A DNA stretch of 64,000 nt from Staphylotrichum longicolle (Eukaryota > Ascomycota > Sordariomycetes > Sordariales > Chaetomiaceae): assembly GCA_019096155.1 (NCBI GenBank), contig JAHCVI010000001.1, positions 2,046,001 to 2,110,000 on the forward strand. Reading direction: 5' to 3'. Below are positions 53,717-64,000 of the stretch, in pieces. Made by a program: the position numbers and the translations under genes. The notes beneath the pieces are model-generated. The model made no database searches, was not told where the DNA came from, and saw only the letters and a list, made by a program, of their open reading frames with translations. Position 1 is the stretch's first letter. Each line of letters begins with the position of its first letter.

Positions 53717-55785
53717 TCACCTCGCCTCGTAGGCAGGCGGAGGCGTATCGTCCCGGTCGTCCCAAAACGAGGGATTCCGGTTTTTCTCGTCGTACACCCG
53801 GCGTGCGATCTCGCCGGCCATCTTCATGATCCACGCCTGCTCCAGGATGACGGACGAAGTGTCCGACATGGGCCTTGATGAGCGCCTCCAGTCTCCCTTG
53901 CTGTCAGCAGAAGCGGGCTCCTTTGCACTAGCGCCCTGCTTCTCAACAGATGGGGCAAGTGGCTGTGATGCGGCAGTAAGCTTGTTGATCTCGACTGAGG
54001 GAATCGCCGCATCGGAGGCCTTGACGGCTTCGCCCCTGATGATTGAGGGCCGCCGAGGCTGCTGCTGAAGGTCCGGCGACCGGCTGAAGCGCACCTTGCT
54101 GGACAGCGGCTCCTCCTCAGGAACTTCCAGGATCGGGTGCGGCATGACGGGCTCCGACATGGTGACGGACCCGGCGTCTGAAGTCTCATCTCCCTGTTCG
54201 CTGTTGATCTCGCTTTCAACCTTGCGACGTAGGTTGACAACGCGCGTCTTCTTCCTCCGGCCCGTTTTGCTGTGTCGGCCCGAGCCCAGGGACAAGCCCG
54301 CGGTAGCGGAGTTGAGGTGGACCATTGAAGGCCTCGATGGAAGCGAGCCCTGATCCTGGCTGCCGCTGTCTGAGAACGTGTATGTATGGGTGCTTATGTA
54401 GGACGATGTCCTAACCAGGTTCGGTGTTGATAACGGAGGCGTGTTTGTTGCGTCGACCTTGTCCGGCCCAGCCCATGCCCTAAACAAAACGTCCTTCGGG
54501 GCCGCCGTGTCGAGCGACGACGTCACCTGAGAGTTCGTGATGTCGGATAGCCGCAGGAGGGTCTTCTGCGAGAAAAGCAACTGTGCTTCTGGGCCTCCGT
54601 CAAGCGACAACTCTGATATCGCGGCCGGGTCGAGAAGATGCCCATGCAAATCCACGGCGTCCAGGGGTGGCGTGGCGAGCGGGTTTACACCGTGCTCATC
54701 GGCTTCTTTCGGCTCCTCACCCTCTTTGACGATCTGATCCGGGCACCAAAGCTGGAGTGAGAGACGATGAATAATGGCAGGCAGCTCATCCATCATCAGG
54801 TCACGCAACTTGCCCTCGATGGTCCTTTGGAGGTAGTCACGGACAAACTGAATCGAGTCAAAGGTCGACGAGACCTTGAGAGATTCGAGGGGATCATTTC
54901 GAAACACGATCGTCAGGCCCTTCTGCTTGGAGAAGACCAGGATGATGAAAGCTGAGAGCTTGATCTCCGACAAGGTGATTTGAAGCGGTATTGTCAGGCT
55001 TGATGCCGCCGCCAGTGGCTGTGGAGATGTGAAGCTCGGCTTGGCCGAGAGGTATGTGTTCAGGGGGTTCGCCTACAGGTGTTGGTTGATTAGTTGTTGT
55101 TATTCTCTCATACGGTCCGAGCGTTGGGGGTTAATGCGGACAGTGCCGGCGCGACCGCGACCCCTGTCCGGCAATCCGCGACAATTTGTGAATCAATGCG
55201 CCAAGCATCTCGTGGAGTTTTCCTAGCTTGCTTGCTTCCAGAAAAAAGCAGGGATAAGGAGAAGCAAGCTCAGGAGGAGAGCTCCGCGCTTGAGAAGTGG
55301 AAAGCGCACTGCGCAACTTGCGCTGCAATTCTTGATCGTCCAATGTTGTCCGTTTGGCGATGCAAAGAACCAGCTTGACCCGAGTCCAGGCCTGAGTAAA
55401 ATGGGAACAACACAAAAGGTTTCGAGAAAAAAGCGCAGGCTGCGTCTTTGATAAAGTTGCTGATGGCAATACTTCCGGGGGGCATGCAGAGTAGAAGCTC
55501 AAGAAAATATCGGCCTACCTGCACTCTTGTTTTGAGCGTCAAGAAGGCGTCCCCTGAATAGCACATCTTGAAAATTCCCCTGAAGCGGTCCTCAGCCAGG
55601 TCGCCAATCTCGAGAATTTCCAAGTCGGGCGGCACGGAGCCAAGGTTGAACTCGGTCACGATAATGTCATCGACGATGATGGGCGGCTTCGGCGACTTGT
55701 TCAGGGCCGTCGTTAGGAGGTCGCGGGCGCGCGTGTAGAAGCCCGCGTCCGCCGTCAGAGGCGACCAGTTGAAGTTGAAGGCCAT
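53717..55785 (-). CDS. mdm34: Mdm34, ERMES complex subunit
   Basis: Mitochondrial outer-membrane subunit of ERMES, the ER-mitochondria tether that moves phospholipids. The start is ATG 55783-55785. The SMP lipid-binding domain begins MAFNFNWSPLTADAGFYTRA and continues VDDIIVTEFNLGSVPPDLEI and EDRFRGIFKMCYSGDAFLTL. A 446-nt intron (55073-55518, GTAGGC...TAG) separates LKTRVQ from ANPLNTYLSAKPSF; this junction reproduces the known Mdm34 sequence. The SMP domain ends near LPAIIHRLSLQLW; the remainder (~330 residues) is Ser/Pro-rich, with a basic stretch (KTGRRKKTRVVNLRRK). Spliced length is 540 aa. The intron is several times longer than any other in the window. Confidence 0.95.
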
Positions 55786-56803
55786 GTTGAATTGGCTCCC
55801 GTGCTAGAGACGCATCGCAGCCAGGAGTGGTGGACCGAGCAGCCCGGCGCCGCCCTTGGGAGAGGCGGTATTTTTGGATGCGACCGCGACAGCGAAAGGT
55901 CGATGCAATCGGAGGCTCGGAGTTTTGCGAACGCGAATGTGTCAGGCGCGAATGCGGCGGAAAGCTAAGCAGTGGTGGATGCTGCGACCGTGTGGCGACA
56001 AAATTGTGCGGGAAGAGTTCGTGTTTCGTTTCGGGGGAGCTTGGAGATGCGGAGGGATGACGCTATCTGACGGGTGACGGGATTCGGGGAAGCTGTTGGT
56101 CTTTTGAGTGAAATTTTTGGCCCTCGCGGCGAAGAGTGGGTGTGGCTTGCGGGCCTCCTGACGCTTCCATCTGCCAACTCCCCGGCAGTGGGCTGATCCT
56201 GGTGAGCCTGGGTCGCGTGTGCCGTCCCCACCGAGGCACTGACTGAACCGGGCTTGAGGTGACTCGAGAGGTTACAGCCAGTCGTTTTCCAAGATTTGCT
56301 GTTCATGCACAGATTCTGAAATTTACGGCAGTCTGTCAACTATTCTCTCGAGTTTAACCACACGATTTTGAGCCACTGCACTGCCCGGGACTCATGGAAG
56401 TCCGACAAACAAACACTTCAAACAGTGGCATGCAGGCCCGGGCTGCAAGCAGACGACTGCCCGAGCAGGTGCAAAACAGGGAATTTTCGGAACGGCTATC
56501 AAAGCAAAGATGTGGGGCCTCCCATCCGCTCTCCCGTCCCGAACCCCACTCAACTCCAGAAAACCTCCACTTTCTCTCGTGGCCTCGCCCTGTGCTGCAC
56601 GCGACCTTGCGGGGAGTCCACATTCAGGATCCAAAACCCACACGATCGGTAATCCAGGCCCAGCGGCTGGTGGACGGACCAATCAGGGGTATAGCACGTC
56701 GTGTTACGCCTTCACTTACACCTCCCTGACCCCATCTCCTCAGACTCTCTGGCACAGGATTTCTTAACCGAAGTCCCTCGTTCTTTTCTTGGTCCACCTC
56801 ATA
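55786..56803. promoter_or_regulatory. divergent intergenic region, MDM34 / IPK1
   Basis: 1.02 kb between divergent start codons. The right end (56700-56803) has a CT-rich leader (CTCCCTGACCCCATCTCC). No defined factor site and no coding signal. Confidence 0.5.
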
Positions 56804-57944
56804 ATGGCATCCGCTACTCAGGTATCCAGTGTCCCGGTGTTGCCAATCACAGCGGGCAACAACTGCAAATTCAAATTCGTTGGCGAGGGTGCTGCGAACT
56901 TTGTCTTTGAGGTATTGGTGCCGCCAAGCGATGAGCCAAGAGACAACCCCTGTGATGGTGCAGACTCCATCTTTTCCCTATCATACAAGGCCCTCTGACC
57001 TCAACCCTAGGTAACCTCCTACGAGTGCCCAAAGCAGGAACCAAAGCACACAGCCATGTGGAGCTCCAAGAGTACTGGAAGACGGTGGTGGCGCCGCTGT
57101 TCGAGCCCGATCACCTTGTCCAGCACCAGCTCGTCAAGCTCGGAGATGAAGGACTTGTCTCACGCCTGAATGCCGTGTTAGACGAGGAAGAGCACACCCG
57201 CAGGTCCGACTTCAAAGGAAGTAGGGTAGCTCTTGCCGAGTATGGCATGTTGGTCGAGGATATGCGTCAAAGTTTGTCTCGCGCAATCTCTGTGTTTTTT
57301 CCATGTACATTCTCAACTCACCACGTCTGAGAAAAGGACACCCCGACGACCTCACTCTAGAATTCAAACCCAAGTGGCTCGCCCAATCCCCCAACGCCCC
57401 CTCCTCCGCCACCCGCTGCCGGAACTGTGCCCGTGAAGCCCTCAAACACCACACCAAACCCGCCAGCCACCGCAAACCCAACCACGCCGTCCTGTGCCCC
57501 CTCAACTTCCTCACCTGCAGCACCTCCCCACCAGCCCTAGCCAACATCCTGACTCACCTCTTCGCCGACGAGCCCCCTACACCCTCCCAAGTAGCCCAAC
57601 GCAACCGTCTCATCCACTGGCTGCAGACCAATACCCTCCTCCCGCGCCTGCGGGCCGCCCAGGAATCCAACGACCGCAACGGGCCCCTCGGGGCCTCCGC
57701 GGAGGACCGCCAGTTCCAGCTGGCCATGACGTTGCGCGATTGCACCTGCTTTGTGCGGATCCCAGCCGACCCCGCGTTGCCCGTCGAGGCGAAGCTGGCC
57801 GATCTCGACAAGAAGAACTCGGTGGCCAAACTCGGGTACTGGCAGGCGATGGAGAGGGAGTTGATCGACGGGGGGTATTATGAGGGGAGGGAGGTGCCGT
57901 TGGTGAGGACGGACTGTCAGCTTGAGAAAGGCGTGGTAACTTGA
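56804..57944 (+). CDS. ipk1: inositol-pentakisphosphate 2-kinase
   Basis: Makes inositol hexakisphosphate (phytate) from InsP5; in fungi nuclear, needed for mRNA export. Exon 1 is 56804-56957 (MASATQVSSVPVLPITAG, then KFKFVGEGAANFVFEV with the nucleotide-binding GEGAAN). A 53-nt intron (56958-57010) leads to GNLLRVPKAGT, holding the conserved RxxK; next come FEPDHLVQHQLV and the block YGMLVEDMR. A second intron near 57272-57336 (exact ends uncertain) leads to HPDDLTLEFKPKWLAQSP and the Cys pair CRNCA. The C-terminal MTLRDCTCFVRIP and ELIDGGYYEG are also typical. About 340 aa, at the short end for filamentous fungi. All key blocks are present. Confidence 0.93.
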
Positions 57945-58196
57945 GAGCGTGGTAACCTGAGAGGCGAGAGAGAAGCCGTGGGAAGTCGCAATTCCGGAAA
58001 CGAGAGAGGCCGGAGGAAGATTGCGGTGAGCGTTTATATCATGATTTGTGAGAGATCATTGCTGTCTTTACATGGCCACTCCCGCGTGAGAGACTCCTCT
58101 CGCTGCCCCAAAAGTAAACCAGCATTCTACCCAAACGCCATCGCCCGACAGATCCTAAAGACATATCCCATACAATGCACATGAAACAAACCAGAC

Positions 58197-59684
58197 TCAA
58201 ATCCCCGCCGCCGTAAAACTCAACACGCTCCCCGCCGCCAAACCCCCAACAAGACACAACCCCATGAACCCGCCTGCGGCCTCCCTCTCCCCCTCGGCCA
58301 CCCACTCCCCCGCTGCCATCATCCCGCTCGACCCCAACCACCCATTCGTCAGCCCAAACAGCACCTGCACCACCACCAAATAAAACAAATCACTCTCCAC
58401 CACGGCCCCGCGCCCGTGCAGGTTACACAGCAGGTACAGCGGCAGGATCCCCGCCCTCGCCAGGCCGATGGCGAACAGCGCGCGCGGGCGGTGGCGCAGC
58501 GACAGCGCGGGGAACATGGTCGACACGCGGCCGGCGAGGTCGCCCAGGTTCCAGAAGAAGAAGCCCAGCGGGATGAAGGCGCCGGGGAGGAACAGCTTGC
58601 CCGACGACGCCGGGTCGCGCACTGAGAGGATCTTGGCGGTGAAGACGGGGAAGAACATGGTGACCACGAAGCACATGAAGACGGCGCCCGCGAGCCAGCC
58701 GAGCTTGCGGAACAGGGTGGCGAGGGGGACGTAGCGGCGGGCGGTGTGCTCGGAGCTCGCGAGGGAGGCCGCGGATTGGGAGAGGTCGGTTGGTTGCTGC
58801 TGCTGCTGCTGCTGCTGTTGTTGTGAGCGGCGGTGGAGGAGATGGTTGTGTCGTCGCACGAGGGGGATGAAGGCCAGTAGGGTGATGCCAGACATGACGA
58901 CGGCCGTGAGGAAGTAGATGAAGGCGGATGTGCCGCCCTCGTTCTTAGGCGGTGGAGAGGACGGTTCGTCGCGGGGCGGGATCCCCGGGGAAGGGTCGGC
59001 GAAGGCGAGGAAGGAGAAGATTTGAGTGAGGGGCGGGGAGACTCCGGCTACGCCCTGGCCGGCCATGATGGCCTGTGTGTACTCTGGCCGGCCGAAACTG
59101 GCGGCGAAGGAAAAGGCGCCGTTTTGCATCAGTCCGGCTCCCCATGCCGTGCAGGCAACCATGAACAGAAGGAAGGCGAGATATGCACGAGGAGAGACGT
59201 CGAGGAATGTCGAGGTCGAGACAGTAAGGAGGCCGAAGACGGCTGCATTGATGAACAAGGCAGTTTTGATCCTCAGTGGATAGTTCGCCGAGGACTGGAT
59301 GTTGGTCAGAACCAGCATAGATACCAAGCTGACGACGGTGGAGGTTGTGAGAATGGCCGACTGCGAGTTGGCAAAGATCCAGGGGTCGGACTTGAAGCGA
59401 GTTTGGAAATAGGGAGCGGCAGCGAGGAACATGTTCCTGTACCGAGAGATTTTAGCAAGGATCTGGCATTGGGACAAGTGGGAGAGGGGGGCCTACCACG
59501 CCCAGAGCATCGCAGCGCCGATAAGGGCAAAGATGGAGTACTCAAGCCATGAGAACGGCACCTCGTCTTCATATGTCGACCCCTCCAGTGTCTCCGAGTC
59601 GTCATCGGTCAGCGGCGCATACTCGTCTGCGGTGGCCTTGGCCGGTGCAAAGAAGGCCTTGATGCGGTCCATGGCTGTTCCCAT
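58197..59684 (-). CDS. fun26: equilibrative nucleoside transporter (ENT family)
   Basis: Nucleoside/nucleobase transporter of the ENT (SLC29) family; the yeast homolog Fun26 acts at the vacuole. Exons 59684-59497 and 59436-58197 with a 60-nt GTAGGC...CAG intron give 475 aa. A ~45-residue acidic cytosolic N terminus (TADEYAPLTDDDSETLEG) precedes TM1 (WLEYSIFALIGAAMLWAWNM, the ENT start), which continues into FLAAAPYFQTRF. About 11 membrane helices follow, with the conserved FGRPEYTQAIMAGQGVAG in TM4-5, a long central loop with a Q10 tract, and FNLGDLAGR-like FWNLGDLAGRVST and NGWLGSSGMMAAG near the C terminus. The start shown is the first ATG that keeps the acidic leader; the Fun26 orthology is inferred from family and length. 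Confidence 0.93.
58794..58823 (-). repeat. CAG repeat encoding Q10
   Basis: Ten Gln codons (mostly CAG, ending with CAA on both flanks) in the cytosolic loop of the ENT transporter. A variable trinucleotide repeat candidate. Confidence 0.9.
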
Positions 59685-60675
59685 ATCACTCTCTACTCCC
59701 TCCTCGGTCGGATGCTCAACGGCGCGCCGGTGCGGGTCGGGGTCGGCGTGCTGAGCGGCGGGAGTGCTGCGAGGACGGAAGCCGCCTTGGATGGTGATTA
59801 GGTCCTGTTCTCAACTCGTTTCCAACATCGTCTACTGGTATGGAGAGGGTGAGCTCGTCGGTGAGCCGTCATGCGGGAGAAGAGCGTGATGTTCCGTTGC
59901 CCTCGGATCGGTGGTCACACGTCGGCGGCGGGACGGCAGGGTCCACACCAGTGCGACATGGGACACATCCCTGTCATTTAAAGCGGGTCGGTCTCGCTGT
60001 GTCATTCGCTCCAACCCAGCTGGGTTTTCAGGCAGCGCCATCTCGCATTCCAACAGTGCTGCTGCTTGCCTGTGCTGTCTTCCAGGTTGACGAGCCCTGA
60101 CTCTCAGTCCTTGTAAAAAACACCATTCACCTACCAAGAGTACCACAATGCGATAACCCACGCTGAACAAGAAGACGCACACATCTCCCTCGAAAAAAAC
60201 CTAGTCTGGCCGTTGGCGGCAACCTGTCTCTCGGGCTACATTATTCAGACCGCGATCCTCCTCTTTCGTTTTGTGATGCATCCCGTGGACCTGAACCCGA
60301 TGGCCTTCGAAGCTTCAACACCAAAGCCACCAGTGACGACCGACTTCCAGCCAACCGCCGCCTTCAGTAATCCGGACCCAGAGAGTATTCATAACTTCCT
60401 GTCCAATCAGACAGACGGAATGAGGTCGTTGGCCCTGTCCAGGCGGCCCATCATGCGGCCACCCACGTGACACTAATCTCCTGCAATGCAAGTATGTCGT
60501 GCAGTGTTTATGAAGCGAAAAGACAGAAGTCAGAAGAGCTCGGATAAGCGTGGCCTGGGTAGTTTTGTGAGTGTGTGGTCGAGATGTAACGTTAGGTGTA
60601 TAACTATCGCCCTTCTAGTCGGCCAGCAATACCATTACAGGCGAAGACTGTTAACCCTACCACCGCCCCGTACAC
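59685..60675. other. intergenic, ENT promoter and catalase 3' region
   Basis: 991 bp. No supported gene; the right ~100 bases are probably catalase 3' UTR. Confidence 0.45.
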
Positions 60676-63180
60676 TCAGCCATCAAGCGGGAACCGGTCG
60701 GTAAACTGTCAAAACTCGTTAGCACCTTCAGTCCAACGCCAAAAAGTTAGCACAAGACTCACCTTGAACCGCGTCAACCCGCCCTCGAACCCCTCCACAA
60801 ACTCCTCCACCGCCTGACCCGTGTACACCCCTTCCCCCTTGTCCGGCACACCCACACTCTTCAGCGCCTTCTCCCCCTGACCCAACCCCCCCACCGGCTT
60901 GCCCCATCGGTACGCATCCACCAGCACCTGCCCAGGCCGTCCGGCCGGGAAAAGCGACGACTCCTTCGCGGCCTCCCCAAACAACCCCTCCGCGCCGTCC
61001 GCCACCACCACCCCGTCGTACGCCGTCGCGTCCGCCGCCGAGTACGTCTGGTCCACCCCGTCCGCCAGCGTCTCCGCGACGACGGCGGCCACCACGCCGT
61101 CCCGGGCGAACCGCTCCTTCACCTGCTTGGCCTGCTGCAGGGAGGCGTCCGACTTGGTGCTGGCCAGCACGCCGACGCGGAGGGTCTTGATGGTGGGCAG
61201 GGTCTGGTTGAAGATGGAGAGGCCCGCCGTGACGTTGTTGTGGTAATAGGTCGGGTCGGGCGCGGGGCGTCGAGGCCCAGCGCCTCGGCGACGCGCGCCG
61301 CGATGTCGTTGCTGACGCGGTTGAGCTGGGCGAGGACGTTGCGCTTGACCTCGGCCGACTGGATGTGGCTCGTCTCGAAGCGGATTGCGTTGATGAGGAA
61401 CTGCTGCTCACGCGGGTGAGGGAGTTGTAGAAGAGCCGGGGCTGCGACCAGTGGTCGTCGAAGGTCGGGGAGAGGAGGCGGACGAGGTGCCCGTTGGCCG
61501 TGCGACCGGGCGCGGTGAAGAAACCGCGGCCGTCGTTCTGGTTGGCTTGGCGTGGGAAGCCCTTGTTGAGTGCGCTGGGGGTGTCTTTGGGACGTTTGTT
61601 AGAATGCTGCCAGTCGCTAGAAGGGGAGAAAATGGTGCTCACAAGGATAGATGTTCTGGTGGATAAATGTCTGGCCTGCGCCGTCACGGTTGTTGTTGTG
61701 GATGGGAACCCGCGGCATGTTGATGGGGAGTTGCTCAAAGTTGGGCCCGCCGTTACGGTTCAGCTGCGTGTCGAGGTACGAAAACAGACGCCCCTGGAGC
61801 AGAGGGTCCTCAGAGAAGTCGATGCCGCGCACAACATGGCCAGGCTGGAACATGACCTGCTCGGTCTCGGCAAAGAAGTTTGTGGGGTTGCGATCCAGCT
61901 TCAACACGCCCAGCTTCGTCAGGGGTACAAGCTCCTCGGGGATGATCTTGGTGGGGTCGAGTAAGTCAAAGCCAAAAGCCTCCGCCTTGTCTTCGTCAAC
62001 AACCTGGACGGCAAACTCCCAAGAAGGGCCGTTGCCCGACTCGATAGCCTCCCAAAGGTCCTGGCGGTGAAAGTCGGGATTCTTGCCAGAAACTACCTGC
62101 GCTTCCTCCCAGACCAGGCTGGCCTTGCCCTGGAGCGTCTTGAGATGAAACTTGACGAGCTTGGAGGAACCGTCATCCTTCACGAACCGGTAGGTGTTGA
62201 CGCCAAAGCCATCCTGGCGATGTTAGCCAACCATGCTGGACAGGGGCATGCTCAAAGACTTACGATGTGACGGAAGCTACGGGGGATGCCAGACCCGGCC
62301 ATGGCCCAGAAGAGAGTGTGTAGGGTGCTAGGCTGGGAGCTGAAAAAGTCCCATGCGGTATCGTGAGCAGTCGCAGCCTGGGGTATCTCATTGTCCGCGC
62401 GCGGCTTGACCGAGTGGATAAGATCAGGGAACCGAATGGCATCCTGGATGAAGAAGACAGGAATGTTGTTTCCAACAATATCTGGGCATATTAGCTGAGG
62501 TCTGGGCGGGAGCCGTCAGGAAACAGTGAGCACACATACCAAAGTTTCCTTCATCGGTGTAGCTAGCCTCGGTCAGTTTGTGTCTCCTTCCAGAAACAGA
62601 CTTGAGACTTACAACCGCGTCGCGAAGCCGTGGACATCTCTCGCAGTATCTGCGCTCCCCCTGGACCCAGCCACGGTAGAGAAGCGGACAAATACCGGCG
62701 TCTCCTTTCCAGTAGCGTTCAGAAACGAAGCCGCAGTGAGATTGCTCCAATCACCGTAGCTAGTGAAGGTGCCGTGAGCTCCAGCACCCCGGGCATGGAC
62801 CGCTCTTTCGGGGACCTTTTGGTAGCACCACGTCAGCGTTCTGGGCTCATGCATGTCTCAAATGTCTCAGACATGGGGCGGCGGCTCTCTGTGCTCACTC
62901 GTTCATGATCGAAATGCTGGATTTTTTGACGGAAGATAAAATCCTCAAGTAGCGTTGAACCCCTGATGCCCGCCTTCAAGCTGAACTGGTCTTCAATGGG
63001 CCCGCCGACATCAGATGTCATATACCCGTTGCTGTCGTCTACCTTGTACCTGTCAAGGAAATCCGGTGACTCGCCCTCACTGCGCTTTTCCAGCATAGCC
63101 GGGTCGGCAAAGGGACATGCGGCTTGGGACAGCCCTATGAGACCGCCCCAAGCGAGAAGGTTTGCAGCCGTAACGTGCAT
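60676..63180 (-). CDS. secreted large-subunit catalase, with two one-base frame breaks
   Basis: Heme catalase of the large-subunit, clade 2 type, secreted (CAT-1/CAT-3/CatB-like). Exons: 63180-62899, 62815-62613, 62562-62540 (23 nt), 62481-62264, 62213-61643, 61584-60763 and 60705-60676. The start is ATG 63178-63180, with a signal peptide (MHVTAANLLAWGGLIGLSQA). The active-site His is in RAVHARGAGAHGTF, the Asn in FDIVGNNIPVFF, and the heme Tyr in RLFSYLDTQ. A C-terminal flavodoxin/DJ-1-like domain begins near TIKTLRVGVLASTK. Two bases are missing: at 61407-61411 (GTGAG for GTGGAG, before QQFLINAIRFE) and at 61258-61260 (CCC for CCCC, before DPTYYHNN). With both restored the seven exons close exactly at 716 aa, the family length; uncorrected, both shifts break the protein. 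Confidence 0.93.
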
Positions 63181-63270
63181 CGTGGTGTCTCGACACTGGA
63201 CCGTATCGACCAGAACGAGAGATACGAATAAGCAGAGGGATATGAGAGAAAGGGAGCAGGCGAAGCTGCG

Positions 63271-63277
63271 TTTTATA
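63271..63277 (-). promoter_or_regulatory. TATA box of the catalase gene
   Basis: TATAAAA on the minus strand, about 91-97 bp upstream of the catalase ATG, a usual distance for regulated fungal genes. No other core element recognised. Confidence 0.5.
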
Positions 63278-63457
63278 AACAACGCTGGTTTCCTCGTATC
63301 GCCGAGCTCGAGCAGACACGACGGCCGAGGGTCGTTCTTATACTAGAGACACTAGGAACAGCCCTGCCAGAAACGTGGTGATCGACCAAGTTCTTCCACC
63401 AGCCGCAAGGCCCCATGTCCTTCCGAATATACGGTGACTGGCGGAGGTCCCGGCAGG

Positions 63458-63473
63458 CCCACGATATGCCGTG
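63458..63473. promoter_or_regulatory. CACG-N6-CGTG 16-mer, copy 2
   Basis: Same 16-mer as 44192-44207 (CCCACGATATGCCGTG), here about 280 bp upstream of the catalase start. Interrupted dyad; possible factor site, unproven. Confidence 0.2.
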
Positions 63474-64000
63474 CAGGGGTGGCGGGGAAACACTCACCCA
63501 ACCAGTGTCAACAAGCCCGTGCAACCACATGACTGAATTGAAAGGGATGGCTCTTCAGAGACTGGCGGCCAGAGCGGTGTCAGTGCCATAGCCCACCTCT
63601 AGGCAGCGTCTAACCAGCCAGATACTGTCAGCAATCGGTCACAACTGAGCATCCGCGGTTAGCGAAGCATGTGCCAACGCTGCATTCCGAGTGGAAGAAC
63701 AGCAGATTCACCGACACATTGGCCCAATGTGTGCCCTGCTCACCGTTTGCGGATGGCAACGGTTGCTAACGAGGCTCATCACATCATCGCGCATGCTGGG
63801 ATACACGTTCCAACTTCCAAGTGCTGCACGGTTGGCACAGTCTCCACCCCAGATACTGTGGTATAAACGGTTCCCGGTTGTCCGGACATGGTCTCCGCCA
63901 TGGCCGGGATCATCGGTGAGTTCGTTGGATTCATCAGACGACCCTTTCCAGTGGTTGCGGGTCTGTGTGCGCGTGGCACGGAAGACCACGCTCTGTTCGA

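Larger units (their letters stand above)
63181..64000. promoter_or_regulatory. catalase upstream region to window end
   Basis: 820 bp. Includes the TATA box and the shared 16-mer described separately. No coding signal is seen up to the window edge. Confidence 0.45.

Noticed and set aside
61400..61420. Intron donor GTGAGC in the catalase
   Set aside because: The bases right after it encode conserved catalase residues in the next frame, so a missing base explains it better than splicing.

Overview
The window is a piece of nuclear chromosome from a filamentous ascomycete. Protein genes carry many short spliceosomal introns (48-77 nt, GTRAGT...YAG, usually a CTRAC-type branch site), coding GC is high, and the gene content is fungal: an Ark1-type kinase, the ERMES subunit Mdm34, a secreted large-subunit catalase, a YAT-type amino-acid permease and a P450. 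Codon use and protein sequences suggest Sordariomycetes, possibly Sordariales; the genus cannot be fixed from sequence alone.

Layout. 1-1051: the end of a Gtr2/RagC GTPase gene. 1052-12245: a gene-poor stretch with one protein gene of unknown function (5866-6894), a tRNA-like structured element (1400-1590) and small tandem repeats. 12246-30172: a dense block with TRM732/THADA and TIM23 (divergent), two fungal genes of unknown function, dephospho-CoA kinase, a very Asn-rich protein and eIF5. 30173-36084: an accessory-looking stretch with a cytochrome P450, a 73-residue Cys-rich protein and a DUF1749 alpha/beta hydrolase. 36485-36655: a second copy of the tRNA-like element, on the opposite strand. 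37108-43146: an Ark1/Prk1-like kinase and an amino-acid permease. 45745-59684: a compact housekeeping run (TTI1 with SYF2, COQ11 with YAF9, MDM34 with IPK1, each pair divergent, then an ENT transporter). 60676-63180: a secreted catalase.

Functional links. GTR2 and TTI1 both act on TOR signalling. TIM23, MDM34 and COQ11 are mitochondrial, TRM732 and eIF5 serve translation, and SYF2 and YAF9 are nuclear. These look like ordinary mixed neighbourhoods; I see no secondary-metabolite cluster, plasmid, virus or CRISPR.

The most unusual signals are (i) a dispersed pair of tRNA-headed elements whose two hairpins are conserved while their bases differ, each ending in a Pol III-type T run; (ii) a 4-nt microexon in the P450 gene; and (iii) single-base or small frame breaks in GC-rich runs of the catalase, COQ11 and kinase genes, and perhaps the Asn-rich gene, which look more like uncorrected assembly indels than pseudogenes.
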